From NCBI GenBank assembly GCA_963818645.1, contig CAWFTF010000016.1, positions 124,001 through 188,000 of the forward strand: a DNA stretch of 64,000 nt, read 5' to 3'. The DNA is from Gp6-AA40 sp963818645 (GTDB lineage Bacteria > Acidobacteriota > Vicinamibacteria > Vicinamibacterales > UBA2999). Shown here piece after piece: positions 36,761 through 48,603 of this stretch. The notes beneath the pieces are model-generated. The model saw nothing but the letters and a program-made list of their open reading frames with translations, was not told where the DNA came from and did no database searches. Within the stretch, counting starts at the first letter, position 1. Each line of letters begins with the position of its first letter. A program made the position numbers and the translations under genes.

Positions 36761-38448
36761 CTACTTGGGAGGCGCGACAGGGACGCTGCCGGGGAAGACG
36801 TACGCGAAGAGCATCGAGATGATGCCCATGACCACCATCAGGAACACACTGTGCTTGATGGTGAATCGGAAGAGTTTGCTTTCGTCGGCTCGAGTCATGC
36901 CGGTTGCCGCCACGGCAACTGCGATGCTCTGGACCGAGATCATCTTACCCATCACGCCCGCGGCAGAGTTCACCGACGCGGTCAGCACGGGATTGAGGTT
37001 CAGAGCCGTCGCGGTCACGACCTGCAGATTGCCGAACAGCGCGTTTGCAGACGTGTCGCTGCCGGTGAGGAACACACCGAGCCATCCGAGTGTGGCGCTG
37101 AAGAACGGGAACGCGCCACCGCTGGTGGCAAGCGCGAGCCCGAGCGTTGAGGTCATTCCGGAGTAGTTCATCAAGTAGGCCAATCCAAGCATGAGGGCGA
37201 TGGTCGCCATCGGGATTGCCAGTTGCTTGAATGTCGCTTTGTAGATGCCTACGAACCGCTTCGGGCTCACGCGCAAGAGCGCGGCCGCAGCGATGGTCGC
37301 CAGCATACACGCCGTTCCCGAGGCACTCAGCCAGTTGAACGCGTAGGGCGCTGCATAGGGAGACGGCTTCGCCGTGACGGGGGGTATCCGAGTGATCAGG
37401 TTGTGCAGGCCTGGCACTTCCAGGTTGTTCAGCCCGGTCCCACTCACGGGCAGGAACGATGGGAGGATGCTGTGAGTCCAGCGGTCGATGGCCGCCTTGA
37501 TATCGGGCTCGCCCCACGTCAGCACGAATACGACGAGCAGCAGGTACGGCAGCCACCCGGCGAACAGTTCTCCCATCGAGTGTTTCGACGCTGTGAGCGT
37601 GGCCGGCTTGTCACCTTCAAGGCGCATGATGGTCTTGGGTGTCCACACCTTGAGCACGACCACCATCACGACGATGCAGGTGAGCGAGCTCGCGATGTCG
37701 GTCAGTTCGGGCCCGAGATTGTTCGAGACGTAGTACTGCATGCCCGCGAACGAGAGGCCGCATGCGAGGATCGCCGGCAGCACTTCGACCGCGCGCTTCC
37801 AGCCGGCCATCACAACGATCAGATAGCCGGGAATGAAGACCGAGATCATCGCGCACAGCGTGCCCACCATGGCGCTCAGGGCCAGGACAGGCAGGCCTGT
37901 GACATTGGCAAGCGTGGTGACGGGAATGCCGATCGAGCCGAAGGCCACTGGCGCTGTATTGGCCAGCAGGCAGATGCCTGCCGCGTAGAACGGATTGAAC
38001 CCGAGACCTGCGAGCATGGCGCCCGAAATCGCCACCGGTGCGCCGAAGCCGGCGGCGCCTTCGATGAAGGCTCCAAAGGAGAAGGCGATGAACATCGCCT
38101 GCAAGCCGCCGGTCCGTGGTCAGGCCACCGATCGAGTCCTTGATGACCTCGAACTTACCTGTGTCGACCGCCAGCCGGTACAGCATGATCGACGCGAACA
38201 CGATCCAGGCGATCGGGAAAATACCGAACGCCGCGCCGTAGATCGTGGAGATGAGCGCGAGGCTCATGGGCATGCTGGTAGACGATGAGCGACACGAGGA
38301 GCCCCGACGCGAGTGCTGTCGCTGCCGATACCCACGCGGGCTTGCGCAGCACACCGAGCATCACGAACAGCACCACAATCGGGAGCGCGGCGGCGACCGC
38401 CGACATGCCGAGACTCCCCGCTATCGGTTCATAGTTGTGCTGCCACAC
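36761..38448 (-). CDS. lldP: L-lactate/glycolate permease, LldP family (two frameshifts)
   Basis: About 560 codons of an LctP-family multi-pass transporter. The N-terminus MWQHNYEPIAGSLGMSAVAA is at 38448; near 38280 the frame shifts (an extra base after VYQ) into MPMSLALISTIYGAAFGIFP, and near 38115 it shifts back into the long C-terminal frame that starts QAMFIAFSFGAFIEGAAGFG and ends at 36761 after 447 residues. Corrected, the protein is normal length. It closes the glcDEF operon, supplying substrate uptake. Whether the gene is truly broken or misread is unresolved; neighbouring genes show the same pattern. Confidence 0.85.
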
Positions 38449-38462
38449 GATGAGCGCCTCCG

Positions 38463-39790
<1,328 letters not shown>

Positions 39791-39803
39791 TGACGTCTCG
39801 CTG

Positions 39804-41111
39804 TTAAGTCCCAACTACCAACTCCCAACTCCCAAACCAGTCCCGACTCCTTGGGCGTTGGAGATTGGGCATTGGGAGTTGACAAACGTCAGATTCAAAT
39901 CGGTCCTCTCCAGCATTCAGGACGTCCGCCGGATCGAACTCCGCTTGAGCATTCGCGCGACCTCGATGCATCCCGGACGCTGAGCCCCAGACATCGACCT
40001 GTGACTTCAGCCGCGGTGTTGCGCGAAGCACGACGACATGTCCAACGTCGTCGCTCTGCTCGGAGCACAGCGATCGGCGGCAACGATCGCGCTCTCGTCT
40101 CCGTCGAGTCGAAGCAGACCCGAACCAAGCGCGCGCCCTGTGAAGGTTGAGACCTGACATCCGCTCTGACGAAGTCGTGACAACGCGGCGACAACCGCCG
40201 GCAACTTCGACGGCAACCAACTGAGTCGAACGATCGTCCCACCCTCTGCCCAGGGCGCACGAATCTGCTCTTCCCAAAGCGACTCGTTCTTCGTCGCCGC
40301 TCACAGCCGCAGGTGCGCTCGACAGCAGTCGTCTCGTTTCCGCGGCCTGCGCCGCTGTCGCTGCGGGACTCGACGCCATTCGCATCAGCAGGATCCAACG
40401 CCCTTCGTTCGACACGCTCATGTCGAACGCGCTGAGCTCGACTTGACTGCCGCTGAGCACCGCCACGTCGTGCGCGAGCGCGTTACCGTCGGCATAGGTG
40501 GCAACCAGCGTCGTCGAGGCGAGCGGAATCGGCAGGAGCTTGAATGTGGCGTCGACGATCGCGGCAAGCGTCCCATGCGAGCCGCTCACGAGTTTTCCGA
40601 GATCGTATCCGGCGACGTTCTTCACGACGGTCCCGCCCGCTTTGACCAATCGCCCGTCGGTCATCGCCAGCGTGACACCAATCAGCAGATCGCGTGGCGT
40701 GCCGAAGCGGTGACGTGTCGGACCGGAATCGTTCGTCGCGACGATTCCACCGATCGTTGCCGGCTCGAACGCGCTTTCGATCGGAAGGTACTGCCGATGC
40801 TCGGCGAGCCGGCGATTCAGCTCGGCGAGCGGCATACCGGCCTGCGCGGTGACCGTCATGTCGCCGTGGCGATGGGCAAGCAATCGATTGAGCTTCTCCG
40901 TGCCGATCACAAGATCGACGCGACTCGGGACGCGACCCCACCCGAGCTTCGAGCCACCACCGCGCAGCACGATGAGCTGTCGATCGCGCGAGGCATCCGC
41001 GAGGATCTGCGCGAGCTCCTCGGGACTCTCGGGAAGCGCAACGTGGCGTGGAATGACGCCATCGATTGCGTCTTCGCCGGTTGCTTGTCGAAGGGTCTGG
41101 GACACGCTCAT
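39804..41111 (-). CDS. glcE: Glycolate/lactate oxidase FAD-binding subunit GlcE (frameshifted)
   Basis: 435 codons as read. The N-terminal FAD-binding domain (PEELAQILADASRDRQLIVLRGGG, then VKAGGTVVKNVAGYDLGKL) is good to about 40305. There the correct protein shifts frame (LWEEQIRAPWAEGGTIVRLSWL, then SKLPAVVAALSRLR) and returns near 40090 to the original frame (VVVLRATPRLKSQVDVWG, then FDPADVLNAG). So at least two indels split the C-terminal half. The end reads through a heptad locus, giving a non-native tail. Start overlaps the glcD stop (TGATG). Confidence 0.82.
   Translation of the reverse strand: MSVSQTLRQATGEDAIDGVIPRHVALPESPEELAQILADASRDRQLIVLRGGGSKLGWGRVPSRVDLVIGTEKLNRLLAHRHGDMTVTAQAGMPLAELNRRLAEHRQYLPIESAFEPATIGGIVATNDSGPTRHRFGTPRDLLIGVTLAMTDGRLVKAGGTVVKNVAGYDLGKLVSGSHGTLAAIVDATFKLLPIPLASTTLVATYADGNALAHDVAVLSGSQVELSAFDMSVSNEGRWILLMRMASSPAATAAQAAETRRLLSSAPAAVSGDEERVALGRADSCALGRGWDDRSTQLVAVEVAGGCRRVVTTSSERMSGLNLHRARAWFGSASTRRRRERDRCRRSLCSEQSDDVGHVVVLRATPRLKSQVDVWGSASGMHRGRANAQAEFDPADVLNAGEDRFESDVCQLPMPNLQRPRSRDWFGSWELVVGT
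39808..39881. repeat. Inverted heptad-repeat locus between glcE and glcF
   Basis: Left arm GTCCCAA CTACCAA CTCCCAA CTCCCAA; right arm TTGGGCG TTGGAGA TTGGGCA TTGGGAG. The TTGGGAG word also forms the loci at 42586, 57984 and 61572. It lies across the end of the glcE frame. Confidence 0.85.
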
Positions 41112-42560
41112 CAGAACCGTTCAGCGAGTCCAGCGCGTTCCACGGGATGTTCGCGATACGGACCGGGCACTTCCCCACAGAGCCTGGGCGTCGGAAGGAC
41201 TTTGCCTGGATTGCACAAGCGTTTCGGATCGAGCGCGTCCCGCACCGACTGCATCACGTCGAGGCTGTCCTGCGAGAACATCTTCGGCATGAACTCTTTC
41301 TTGTCGGCACCAACGCCGTGCTCACCCGTGATCGATCCACCTGCTTCGACGCAGTAGATCAGAATCTCTCCCGCGACCCTCTCCGCCAGCTGCGGACTGC
41401 CCTTCGATGCGCTCGTCGTAACAGATCAGCGGATGCAGATTGCCGTCGCCGGCATGGAACACATTCCCGATGCGAAGACCTTCGCGCTCGCCGAGCGCCC
41501 GGATGCGCCCGAGCACCTCGGGCAGCTTCGTGCGCGGGACGACGCCATCCTGAACGTAATAATTGGGCGAGATGCGTCCCATCGCCGCAAACGCCGCCTT
41601 GCGCCCTTTCCAGATGCGGCCGCGCTGCCCTTCGTCCTTCGCCACCTCGACCCGGGTCGCGCCTGACCTCTGACAGATCGCTTCGACGATTGCGAAGAGC
41701 TCCGCCACTTCAGCCGAGGGCCCGTCGAGCTCGACGATGAGGACTGTGTCCGCCGGCGGGAAGTTGGGATGTACGGCAGCTTCTGCCGCTTCGATCGCTA
41801 CAGCATCCATCATCTCGACGGCGGCGGGAACGATCCCAGCCGCGATGATCTCCGAGACGGCCGAACCCGCTTCGCTGATGCTGTCGAACGCGGCCAACAG
41901 CGTCTGCACGCTCTCCGGCTTTCGCAGGATCCGGACAACCGCTTTCGTCACGATCGCGAGCGTGCCTTCACTGCCGATGAGGAGCCCGAGCACATCAGGA
42001 CCAGGCGCATCGGCGAGCGGGCTTCCTATCTCCACGAGGTCGCCGTTCGTCAGCACCGCTTCCACCGCGAGGATGTGGTGCACGGTGAAGCCGTACTTCA
42101 AGCAGTGCGCACCACCAGAGTTCTCCGCGACGTTGCCACCAATCGAACACACCTGCTGACTCGATGGGTCCGGGGCGTAGTAGTACCCGAACGGCGCAAC
42201 CTGCCGCGTGATCTCGAGATTGGTGACGCCCGGTTCGACCGTGACACGCCGGTTCGGGATGTCGATGTCGAGCACGCGATTCAACTTCGCCAGGCTGATG
42301 ACGACGCCACCAGGCACCGGCAACGCCCCACCGGAGAGACCGGTGCCATGGCCTCTCGCCACGAACGGGACGCCTTCCTTGTTGCAGATGCGCACGATCG
42401 CCTGCACGTCCGCCGCAGATCGAGGCAGCAGCACGAGCTCCGGGACGCTGCGAAGGTGGGGCAAGGCGTCGCACTCGTAGGTCACGAGCTGCACCGGCTC
42501 GGTGAGCACGGCCTCGGGTCCGACCGCATCCTTGAACTGTTCGACGATTCGATGATCCAT
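41111..42560 (-). CDS. glcD: Glycolate/D-lactate oxidase FAD-linked subunit GlcD (one frameshift)
   Basis: FAD-binding PCMH-type oxidase. ARGHGTGLSGGALP and GGNVAENSGGAHCLKYG mark the FAD domain; GNVFHAGDGNLHP and, after the shift, GGSITGEHGVGADKK carry the catalytic C-terminal domain. The straight frame ends at 41322; an extra base near 41395 moves the rest into the frame that stops at 41111-41113, overlapping glcE. Corrected length is about 483 residues. GlcDEF oxidises glycolate or D-lactate to glyoxylate or pyruvate; the linked lactate genes favour lactate. Confidence 0.88.
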
Positions 42561-42585
42561 GCGCTCAAAGCTTTGAAGAACCCGT

Positions 42586-42655
42586 CAACTCCCAATTCCC
42601 AACACCCAAATTCCAATTCTTCCTTGGGAGTTGGGAGTCGGACGTTGGGCGTTGC
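42586..42655. repeat. Inverted heptad-repeat locus in the glcD/larA divergent region
   Basis: Left arm CAACTCC CAATTCC CAACACC CAAATTC CAATTCT; right arm TTGGGAG TTGGGAG TCGGACG TTGGGCG. Almost no spacer. It fills most of the 138 bases between the two divergent genes, where promoters are expected. Confidence 0.85.
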
Positions 42656-42698
42656 CGATTTTTCGCCGCGCTTCCAGATGGTACACTCGACGGCCGAC

Positions 42699-43968
42699 GT
42701 GAGAATACGACTCGACTACGGAACCGATGGACTCGAGGTCGATCTCCCCGACGAACGGGTGACGGTCATCGAGCCGATGGCCAGACCCGCTGTGTCCGAT
42801 CCTCGAGACCACGCTGCTCAAAGCGATCCGCTCGCCGTACGAACGCGCGCCGCTGCGAGAGACTGTCCGCGCCGGCCAGAAGGTCGCGATCTCGGTCTGC
42901 GACATCACGCGCGCGCAGCCGCGAATTGAGCAGCTGCAGGCCATCTTCGAGGAGCTGCCACAGGTCAGGCCTGAAGACGTCACGATTCTCATTGCGACGG
43001 GCACTCATCGTGGCAACACCGATCAGGAGCTCGAGCGCATGCTCGGCCGCGAGATCCTGAGCCGCTACACGGTGATCAATCACAACAGCCGCGACGCGTC
43101 CACGCTGGCTCGTGTAGGGACGACCTCCACCGGTGTGCAGGTCTTCCTGAATCGACGGTTCCTCGATGCCGACGTGCGGATCACCACGGGCTTCGTCGAG
43201 CCGCACTTCTTCGCCGGTTTCAGCGGCGGGCCCAAGATGGTGGCGCCCGGGCTGGCCGGTCTCGAAACGGTGATGACCCTCCACGACGCAAAGCACATCG
43301 GTCACCCGCTCGCCACGTGGGGCGTCACTGAAGGGAACCCGGTCCACGACGATGTGCGCGAGATCGCGCGGATGGTGGGCGTGCATTTCGCGATCGACGT
43401 GACGCTCAATCGAGAGCAGAAGATCACCGCTGCGTTCGCCGGCGACGTGTTCGCGGAGCATCGTGCCGCCTGCGCCTACGCGAAGGACACGGCAATGCGC
43501 CAGGTCCCCTCCCCCTTCGACGTCGTCGTCACGACCAATTCGGGATACCCGCTGGATCAGAATCTCTATCAGGCGGTGAAAGGGATGTCGGCGGCGGCGA
43601 AGATCGTCAAGCGTGGCGGTACGATCGTGGCGGCAGCCGAATGCCGTGACGGCCTTCCGAACCACGGTTCGTACGGAGAGGTGCTCGCATCGGCGGAGAA
43701 TCCGGCCGAATTGCTCGAGATGATCTGCACGCCCGGCTACTCGGTGCCTGACCAGTGGCAAGTGCAGGTCCAGGCGCAGATTCAGACGAAGGCACAGGTC
43801 CTGATCAAGACCACCGGCCTCGGTCCCAACGAGATTCGCGCGGCGCACTTCACGCCGATCGACGACGTCGCGCGCGCGGTGCACGACGCGTTGCACAAAG
43901 CCGGCGCCGCCGCGACGCTCTGCGTGCTGCCGCAGGGGCCGCAGACCATTCCGTATCTACCTGATTAG
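42699..43968 (+). CDS. larA: LarA-type nickel-dependent lactate racemase homologue (one frameshift)
   Basis: DUF2088/LarA family. It starts at a GTG (RIRLDYGTDGLEVDLPDE); near 42801 the frame shifts by one base into ETTLLKAIRSPYERAPLRET, which continues intact to 43968. ISVCDITRAQPR, IATGTHRG and GFVEPHFFAGFSGGPKMVAPG hold the conserved His and Lys residues that bind substrate and the nickel-pincer cofactor in LarA. About 423 residues when corrected. Cofactor-making larB/C/E are not in the window. Divergent from the glcDEF-lldP operon, so interconversion of D- and L-lactate is the simplest role. Confidence 0.8.
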
Positions 43969-43969
43969 T

Positions 43970-44107
43970 GATTGGAGATCTGTGATTTTCGATTCGTTGT
44001 TGATTGTTGATTTGTGAATGTTGATTTATCGGAGATTCGAAACCGCACAATCGGTGAATAGATCAACAATCGCCAACCGACAATCAAAAACAAATCAACG
44101 ATCACCA
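43970..44107. repeat. Inverted heptad-repeat locus between larA and the APC permease
   Basis: AT-rich version: left arm with TTGTTGA TTGTTGA TTTGTGA ATGTTGA; right arm with CAACAAT CGCCAAC CGACAAT and CAATCTC. GATTGGAGAT near the left end and ATCTCCAAT-like ATCACCAATCTCC near the right end also pair. About 138 bases, the longest locus in the window. Confidence 0.8.
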
Positions 44108-44114
44108 ATCTCCA

Positions 44115-45584
44115 ATGACCACGATCACCCCTCTCGACACCGAGTTCAAACGTGGCCTCGGACTCTACGCGTCGACGATGGTCGTCGTCGGCTCGATGAT
44201 CGGCTCGGGCATCTTTCTCGTCTCGGCGGAGATGGGACGGCAGACGGCGAGCCCCGGACTGCTGCTGACGGCCTGGATCGTCACCGGTGGCCTGACGCTC
44301 GCCGCTGCGCTCTCGTACGGCGAACTCGCGGCGATGATGCCGCGCGCGGGCGGTCAGTACGTGTACCTGCGCGAAGCCTTCGGGCCGCTCTGGGGGTTCC
44401 TGTACGGCTGGACGCTGTTCATGGTGATCCAGACCGGCACCATTGCGGCGGTGGCGGTCGGCTTCGCCCGTTACACGGGATATCTGCTCCCGTGGTTCTC
44501 CGAAACGCACTACCTGATTTCCGCCGCTCCATCTCTCGCCCGGCTATGCCGTGTCGCTCTCGACGGTGCAGCTGCTCGGCATCGTCATGGTCGCGCTGCT
44601 GACGTGGACCAATACGCGCGGCCTCGATTGGGGCAAGGTCATCCAGAACGTCTTCACGACGACCAAGACCGGTGCGCTGCTCGCCCTGATCGCCGTCGGC
44701 CTGCTGTTCGGGTGAACGCGACGGCGACGAGCGGGAACTTCGGGCGACCTGTGGACGGCGCGCGGCGCGACGCCGCTCGCGCCCGGGCTCGACGCCACGA
44801 CGGCCTACGGCATGTTCATCGCGCTCTGCGTGGCGCAGATCGGATCGCTCTTCTCCGCCGATGCGTGGAACAACATCACGTTCACGGCCGGTGAAGTCAA
44901 AGACCCGCGTCGCAACATCCCGCTCGCGCTCGCGCTCGGCACCGGTATCGTCATTACTCTGTACCTGCTGGCCAACGTCGCCTACCTCGTGACGCTCCCG
45001 TTCGAGTGCGGTGCAGCACGCGCCATCGGATCGCGTGGCGACGGCGACGCTCGAGGCAATCTTTCCGGGCCTGGGCGCAACGATCATGGCGATCGCGATC
45101 ATGATCTCGACGTTCGGCTGCAACAACGGCCTCATCCTCGCGGCTGCGCGTGCCTACTACGCGATGGCGCGAGATGGCGTCTTCGTAGGGCGCGCGGGGA
45201 CGCTGAACGACGCACAAGGTGCCAGCGTGGGGACTGCTGCTGCAGGGCATCTGGACTGTCGTCCTGATTTTGCCGCGCACCTACAACACGTCGTCGCAGA
45301 CCTACGGCAATCTCTATGGCGACTTGCTGACCTACGTGATTTCGGCGGCGTTGATCTTCTACATCCTGACGATCGCCGGGCTGTTCCGGCTGCGTGCGAC
45401 GATGCCGGATATCGAGCGCCCGTATCGCGCGTTCGGTTACCCGATCGTGCCGGCGCTCTATATCGTCGGCGCGGCTGCCGTGCTGCTCGTGCTCTTCACC
45501 TACCAGACAGCCACGACGTGGCCCGGACTCGCGATTATCCTCGCGGGCGTTCCGTTCTATCTGTTCTGGACGCGCACGCGCTAG
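44115..45584 (+). pseudogene. APC-family amino-acid permease with about five frameshifts
   Basis: The N-terminus is clear (LGLYASTMVVVGSMIGSGIF, the APC helix-1 signature). Homology then jumps frame near 44525 (YAVSLSTVQLLGIVMVALL), 44716, 44750 (GDLWTARGATPLAPGLDA then FSADAWNNITFTAGEVKDP), 45010 (GLGATIMAIAIMISTFGCNN) and 45215 (WGLLLQGIWTVVLILPRTYN), ending WTRTR at 45584. Joined, it is a full permease of about 490 residues with twelve helices. Either a decayed gene or a stretch of poor consensus; the many neighbouring indels favour the second. Confidence 0.75.
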
Positions 45585-45664
45585 GCGCCAAGTCCCACGT
45601 CGTCGGTGTCGGCGGCCACACCGCTTCTGATCGTCACACACGCAGCGAGCCAGCCTCGGTCTAA

Positions 45665-45813
45665 ACCACGAAGGCCACGAAGAACTCGAAGGCTCGAAGA
45701 CTTCAATCAACGCAGAGATCGCGAAGATCGCAGAGGCAAACGCCACGGGTCGCTGCGATCTCCGCGATTTCAGCTGAATTCTTCGTGATCTTCGTGCTGA
45801 CGAAGCTTCGTGG
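45665..45813. repeat. Nine-base repeat locus with inverted arms
   Basis: Left part: CCACGAAGG CCACGAAGA ACTCGAAGG CTCGAAGA; then CGCAGAGAT CGCGAAGAT CGCAGAGG; right part the reverse, GCGATCTCC GCGATTTC, then CTTCGTGAT CTTCGTGCT and CTTCGTGG. Two nested 9-base words form two pairs of inverted arms. It fills the gap between two convergent genes and ends at the DUF4159 stop. Confidence 0.8.
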
Positions 45814-46641
45814 TTAGTGCGTCAGGATGTGGATGAGCACATCGATCCCGAGCGCGTATCCGGCTGGTGAGAACTGATAGAAGAACGCGGGATCCTCGCC
45901 TTCGCGCTCCCACGAATCCGCGACGTCGGTGTTGTGCGTCATCACCACCATCACTCTGTGCTGCTTGTCGCGAATCACCCTGAAGTGCACGATCTCGCTG
46001 TCCGGACCGCGCTCTGAGGTTTCCTGCCCTCCGCTGCGCCGCCAGAACTGGATGTTCGTGATCTGCGGGATCTTCTTCACCTCGAACAGGCTGTGCAGCA
46101 TCGGATCGTCGAGCCGCACGTCTTCGATTGGATACTCGGAGGGCGGCAGCACCTTCGCGATCTCGGTTTCCCACTGCTCCCACGCGGCGGTTCCCCAGAA
46201 GTCGTCCGCCCAGAGGAAGCCGCCCTTCAGCAGATACGTTCGGAGCCGGTCTGCCTCGTCGTCGCGAATGCCGATCGTGCCGGCGTCCGACATCACTGTG
46301 ATCGGACAATTGAACAACTGATCGTCGGTGAGCCGCACCACATAGAAATTGGGCTGCTTACTGTCGTCGCGGCTGACTCTGGTCTTGGTCAGCTCGGACA
46401 AGCGGGTCGTGAGGTTAATCTCGGCGTACGGGTAATCGGTCTGCCAGCCGATTCCGGAGTACTCCATTCGAACGGAGCGATAGGCGACGCGACAGATGAC
46501 GAACGACGAGTCGGGCATCTGTGCAGGTGCCCACCGCGCTGCGAAACTGCCTTCACGGAAGTAGCGCTGAGCCTGCACGACGCCAGCCGCGGCGAGGATC
46601 GCCATGAGAACTGCGGCGGCGGCGACTGCGCGACGACCCAT
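45814..46641 (-). CDS. Secreted DUF4159 protein
   Basis: 275 residues with a signal peptide (1-24, cleavage near VQA-QR). DUF4159 proteins have a flavodoxin/class I glutamine-amidotransferase-like fold; conserved stretches here are WQTDYPYAEINLTTRLSEL, GGFLWADDFWGTAAWEQW, LPPSEYPI and VMTHNTD. Function unknown. A paralogue lies at 54944-55795 on the other strand. 9 bases downstream of the acyl-CoA synthetase gene, so it may be co-transcribed. Confidence 0.8.
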   Translation of the reverse strand: MGRRAVAAAAVLMAILAAAGVVQAQRYFREGSFAARWAPAQMPDSSFVICRVAYRSVRMEYSGIGWQTDYPYAEINLTTRLSELTKTRVSRDDSKQPNFYVVRLTDDQLFNCPITVMSDAGTIGIRDDEADRLRTYLLKGGFLWADDFWGTAAWEQWETEIAKVLPPSEYPIEDVRLDDPMLHSLFEVKKIPQITNIQFWRRSGGQETSERGPDSEIVHFRVIRDKQHRVMVVMTHNTDVADSWEREGEDPAFFYQFSPAGYALGIDVLIHILTH

Positions 46642-46650
46642 TCGTGGAGG

Positions 46651-47169
46651 TTAGCGCGATTTGAATAGCCCGGCAACTTCCGGCTTGACGACTTTCCCCA
46701 TCGCGTTGCGCGGCAGAGCGGACACCGGCTGAAGCGCACGTGGAATCTTGTACGGCGCCAGCTGGGGCTTCGCCCATTGCTGCAAGTCGTCGAGCGAGAG
46801 CGTCGCGCCATGTCGAAGCTCCACGGCTGCCGACACGCATTCGCCCCAGTCTTCATCGCTGACGCCAACCACTGCGCATTCGGCAATCGCCGGATGAGTC
46901 CTCAGCACTTCTTCGATTTCGAGCGCCGAGACCTTGAAGCCACCAGTCTTGATGATGTCCACGCTCGTTCGACCGAGCAGCCGGTACGACCCGTCCTCGA
47001 GAACCGCGACATCTCCCGTACGGAACCAGCCATCTCGAAATGCTGCGGACGTCTCTTCAGGACGTTGCCAATACTCGAGAAAGACAGACGGTCCACGCAC
47101 TTCCAGCTCTCCTGGTGTGCCGGTCTCAACCTCGTCGACCTGCGTCGTCCACGAGCCTGACGTCGACAC
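46651..47169 (-). CDS. MatB-like acyl-CoA synthetase, C-terminal part (frameshifted)
   Basis: 172 residues: GELEVRGPSVFLEYW, the hinge GWFRTGDVAVLEDGSYRLLGR and the A10 lysine motif in PRNAMGKVVKPEV. It continues the AMP-binding protein at 47126-48118 in another frame; the break is near 47145, in the linker before the C-terminal lid. Confidence 0.8.
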   Translation of the reverse strand: MSTSGSWTTQVDEVETGTPGELEVRGPSVFLEYWQRPEETSAAFRDGWFRTGDVAVLEDGSYRLLGRTSVDIIKTGGFKVSALEIEEVLRTHPAIAECAVVGVSDEDWGECVSAAVELRHGATLSLDDLQQWAKPQLAPYKIPRALQPVSALPRNAMGKVVKPEVAGLFKSR

Positions 47170-48118
47170 CAGGCAGCGGCATGCCGACGCACCCGGGACG
47201 TCGCTCTCCCGTCAACGGATTCGAGAGCGCCATGCCGATCTCGGTCATGCCGTATCGCTCGAGCAGCGTATGGCCGCTGATCTCGCGCCATCGTTCGAGT
47301 GTCTTCACTGGAAGCGCGGCCGACCCGGACATCATGAGCCGCAGTCCACGCACGGCGTCCGAACGCTGCGTTCGAATGTCCGGCGCGGCCGCCTCCCACG
47401 ATGCGATCAGCCGGTTGTAAATCGTCGGCACGGCCGTGAACACAGTCACTTCGCCCGACGTCAGCCGCTCCCACACACGTTCGGCGTCGAAGGCCGGCAG
47501 AATCTCGCACGTCGCTCGCACCGCAAGCGCCGAGCCGAGGCCGTTGACAATGCCGTGCACGTGGTGCAGCGGGAGTACGAGCAGCAAGTGATCGGCAGGC
47601 GACCAGCGCCACGCCTCAACGAGCGACGCGATCTGCGATCCGATGATCTGGTGCGTGGACACGGCGCCCTTCGGCCGCCCGGTGGTGCCGCTCGTGTAGA
47701 TGATCATCGCGCGTCGGTTCGACCCGAGGTGCGGCAAACCGTCCGCCGGGATCGCGTGCAGCGCATCCTCGGCCGCCACGAATCGCGCGTGGACAGCTCG
47801 TGCAATTGGCATGAGCGTCGCGGCGGAGGCTTCGTCAGCCACGACGACGCCCGCACCTGAATCGCGAATGACGTACTCGAGTTCGGCAGGCGGATGTGAC
47901 ACGGCCAGCGGCACGGCCACTCCACCGGCGCGCCAGATGCCGCGCTGCACGGCTGCATACGCAAAGCTCGGGTGCACGAGAAACGCAACCCGCGTCTGGT
48001 TCAGATCGTCGTTGTCGGCCAGCAACGATCCGGCAACGCGCTTCGAGGCATCGTCCAGATCGTCGTAGGTGAACACGCCATCGACGGCGATGATGGCGCG
48101 GCGAGGAGCAGTCATCAT
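47126..48118 (-). CDS. MatB-like (malonyl-type) acyl-CoA synthetase, N-terminal part (frameshifted)
   Basis: 330 residues from the ATG at 48118; an upstream start would run into the divergent bcp gene. ANL superfamily: P-loop YTSGTTGRPKGAV, HHVHG and the A5 motif ERYGMTEIGMALSNPL, followed by GERRPGCVG. The last two are typical of malonyl-CoA synthetase (MatB/ACSF3). Activates a small carboxylate with ATP and CoA. Corrected with the 46651-47169 part, the protein is about 490 residues. Confidence 0.8.
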   Translation of the reverse strand: MMTAPRRAIIAVDGVFTYDDLDDASKRVAGSLLADNDDLNQTRVAFLVHPSFAYAAVQRGIWRAGGVAVPLAVSHPPAELEYVIRDSGAGVVVADEASAATLMPIARAVHARFVAAEDALHAIPADGLPHLGSNRRAMIIYTSGTTGRPKGAVSTHQIIGSQIASLVEAWRWSPADHLLLVLPLHHVHGIVNGLGSALAVRATCEILPAFDAERVWERLTSGEVTVFTAVPTIYNRLIASWEAAAPDIRTQRSDAVRGLRLMMSGSAALPVKTLERWREISGHTLLERYGMTEIGMALSNPLTGERRPGCVGMPLPGVDVRLVDDAGRRG

Positions 48119-48139
48119 GGACAAGATACTATGTAGCGC

Positions 48140-48601
48140 ATGTCGTTGATTGATCCCGGCAAGAAGGCACCGGCGTTCACACTGAAAGACCAGCACGGCA
48201 AAGCACATCGACTATCCGACTACGCCGGCAAGCCAGTGATCCTGTACTTCTACCCCAAAGACGACACTCCGGGCTGCACGCAGGAGACATGTGATTTCGA
48301 GGCGCGCCTTCCGGCGCTGGGTAAAAAGAAGGCCGTCGTGTTCGGGGTCAGCATCCTCGACGAGAAGAGCAAGGCGAAGTTCGCGACCAAGCACGGAATC
48401 ACCTTTCCGCTGCTCGCCGATGCCGATCACGAGGTCGCCGAGAAGTACGGCGTGTGGCAGGAGAAATCACGCTACGGCCGCACGTACATGGGCATCGTCC
48501 GCACGACGTATCTCATTGGACCTGATGGAAAAATCGAGCAGCGGTGGGACAACGTCAAAGTGGACGGACACGCCGAAGCAGTCGCCAAGGCGATCGACTA
48601 G
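48140..48601 (+). CDS. bcp: Thioredoxin-dependent thiol peroxidase (Bcp/PrxQ)
   Basis: 153 residues. Peroxiredoxin Q fold; YPKDDTPGCTQETCDF holds the peroxidatic Cys and the resolving Cys five residues on, as in the two-Cys atypical Bcp type. Reduces peroxides using thioredoxin in the cytoplasm. Divergent from the acyl-CoA synthetase gene, with only 21 bases between the two starts. Confidence 0.95.
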   Translation: MSLIDPGKKAPAFTLKDQHGKAHRLSDYAGKPVILYFYPKDDTPGCTQETCDFEARLPALGKKKAVVFGVSILDEKSKAKFATKHGITFPLLADADHEVAEKYGVWQEKSRYGRTYMGIVRTTYLIGPDGKIEQRWDNVKVDGHAEAVAKAID

Positions 48602-48603
48602 GG

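Noticed and set aside
42682..42687. TACACT as a -10 box for larA
   Set aside because: The -35 region at 17 bases is only TTTTTC and the leader would be about 5 bases, so support is too weak to list.
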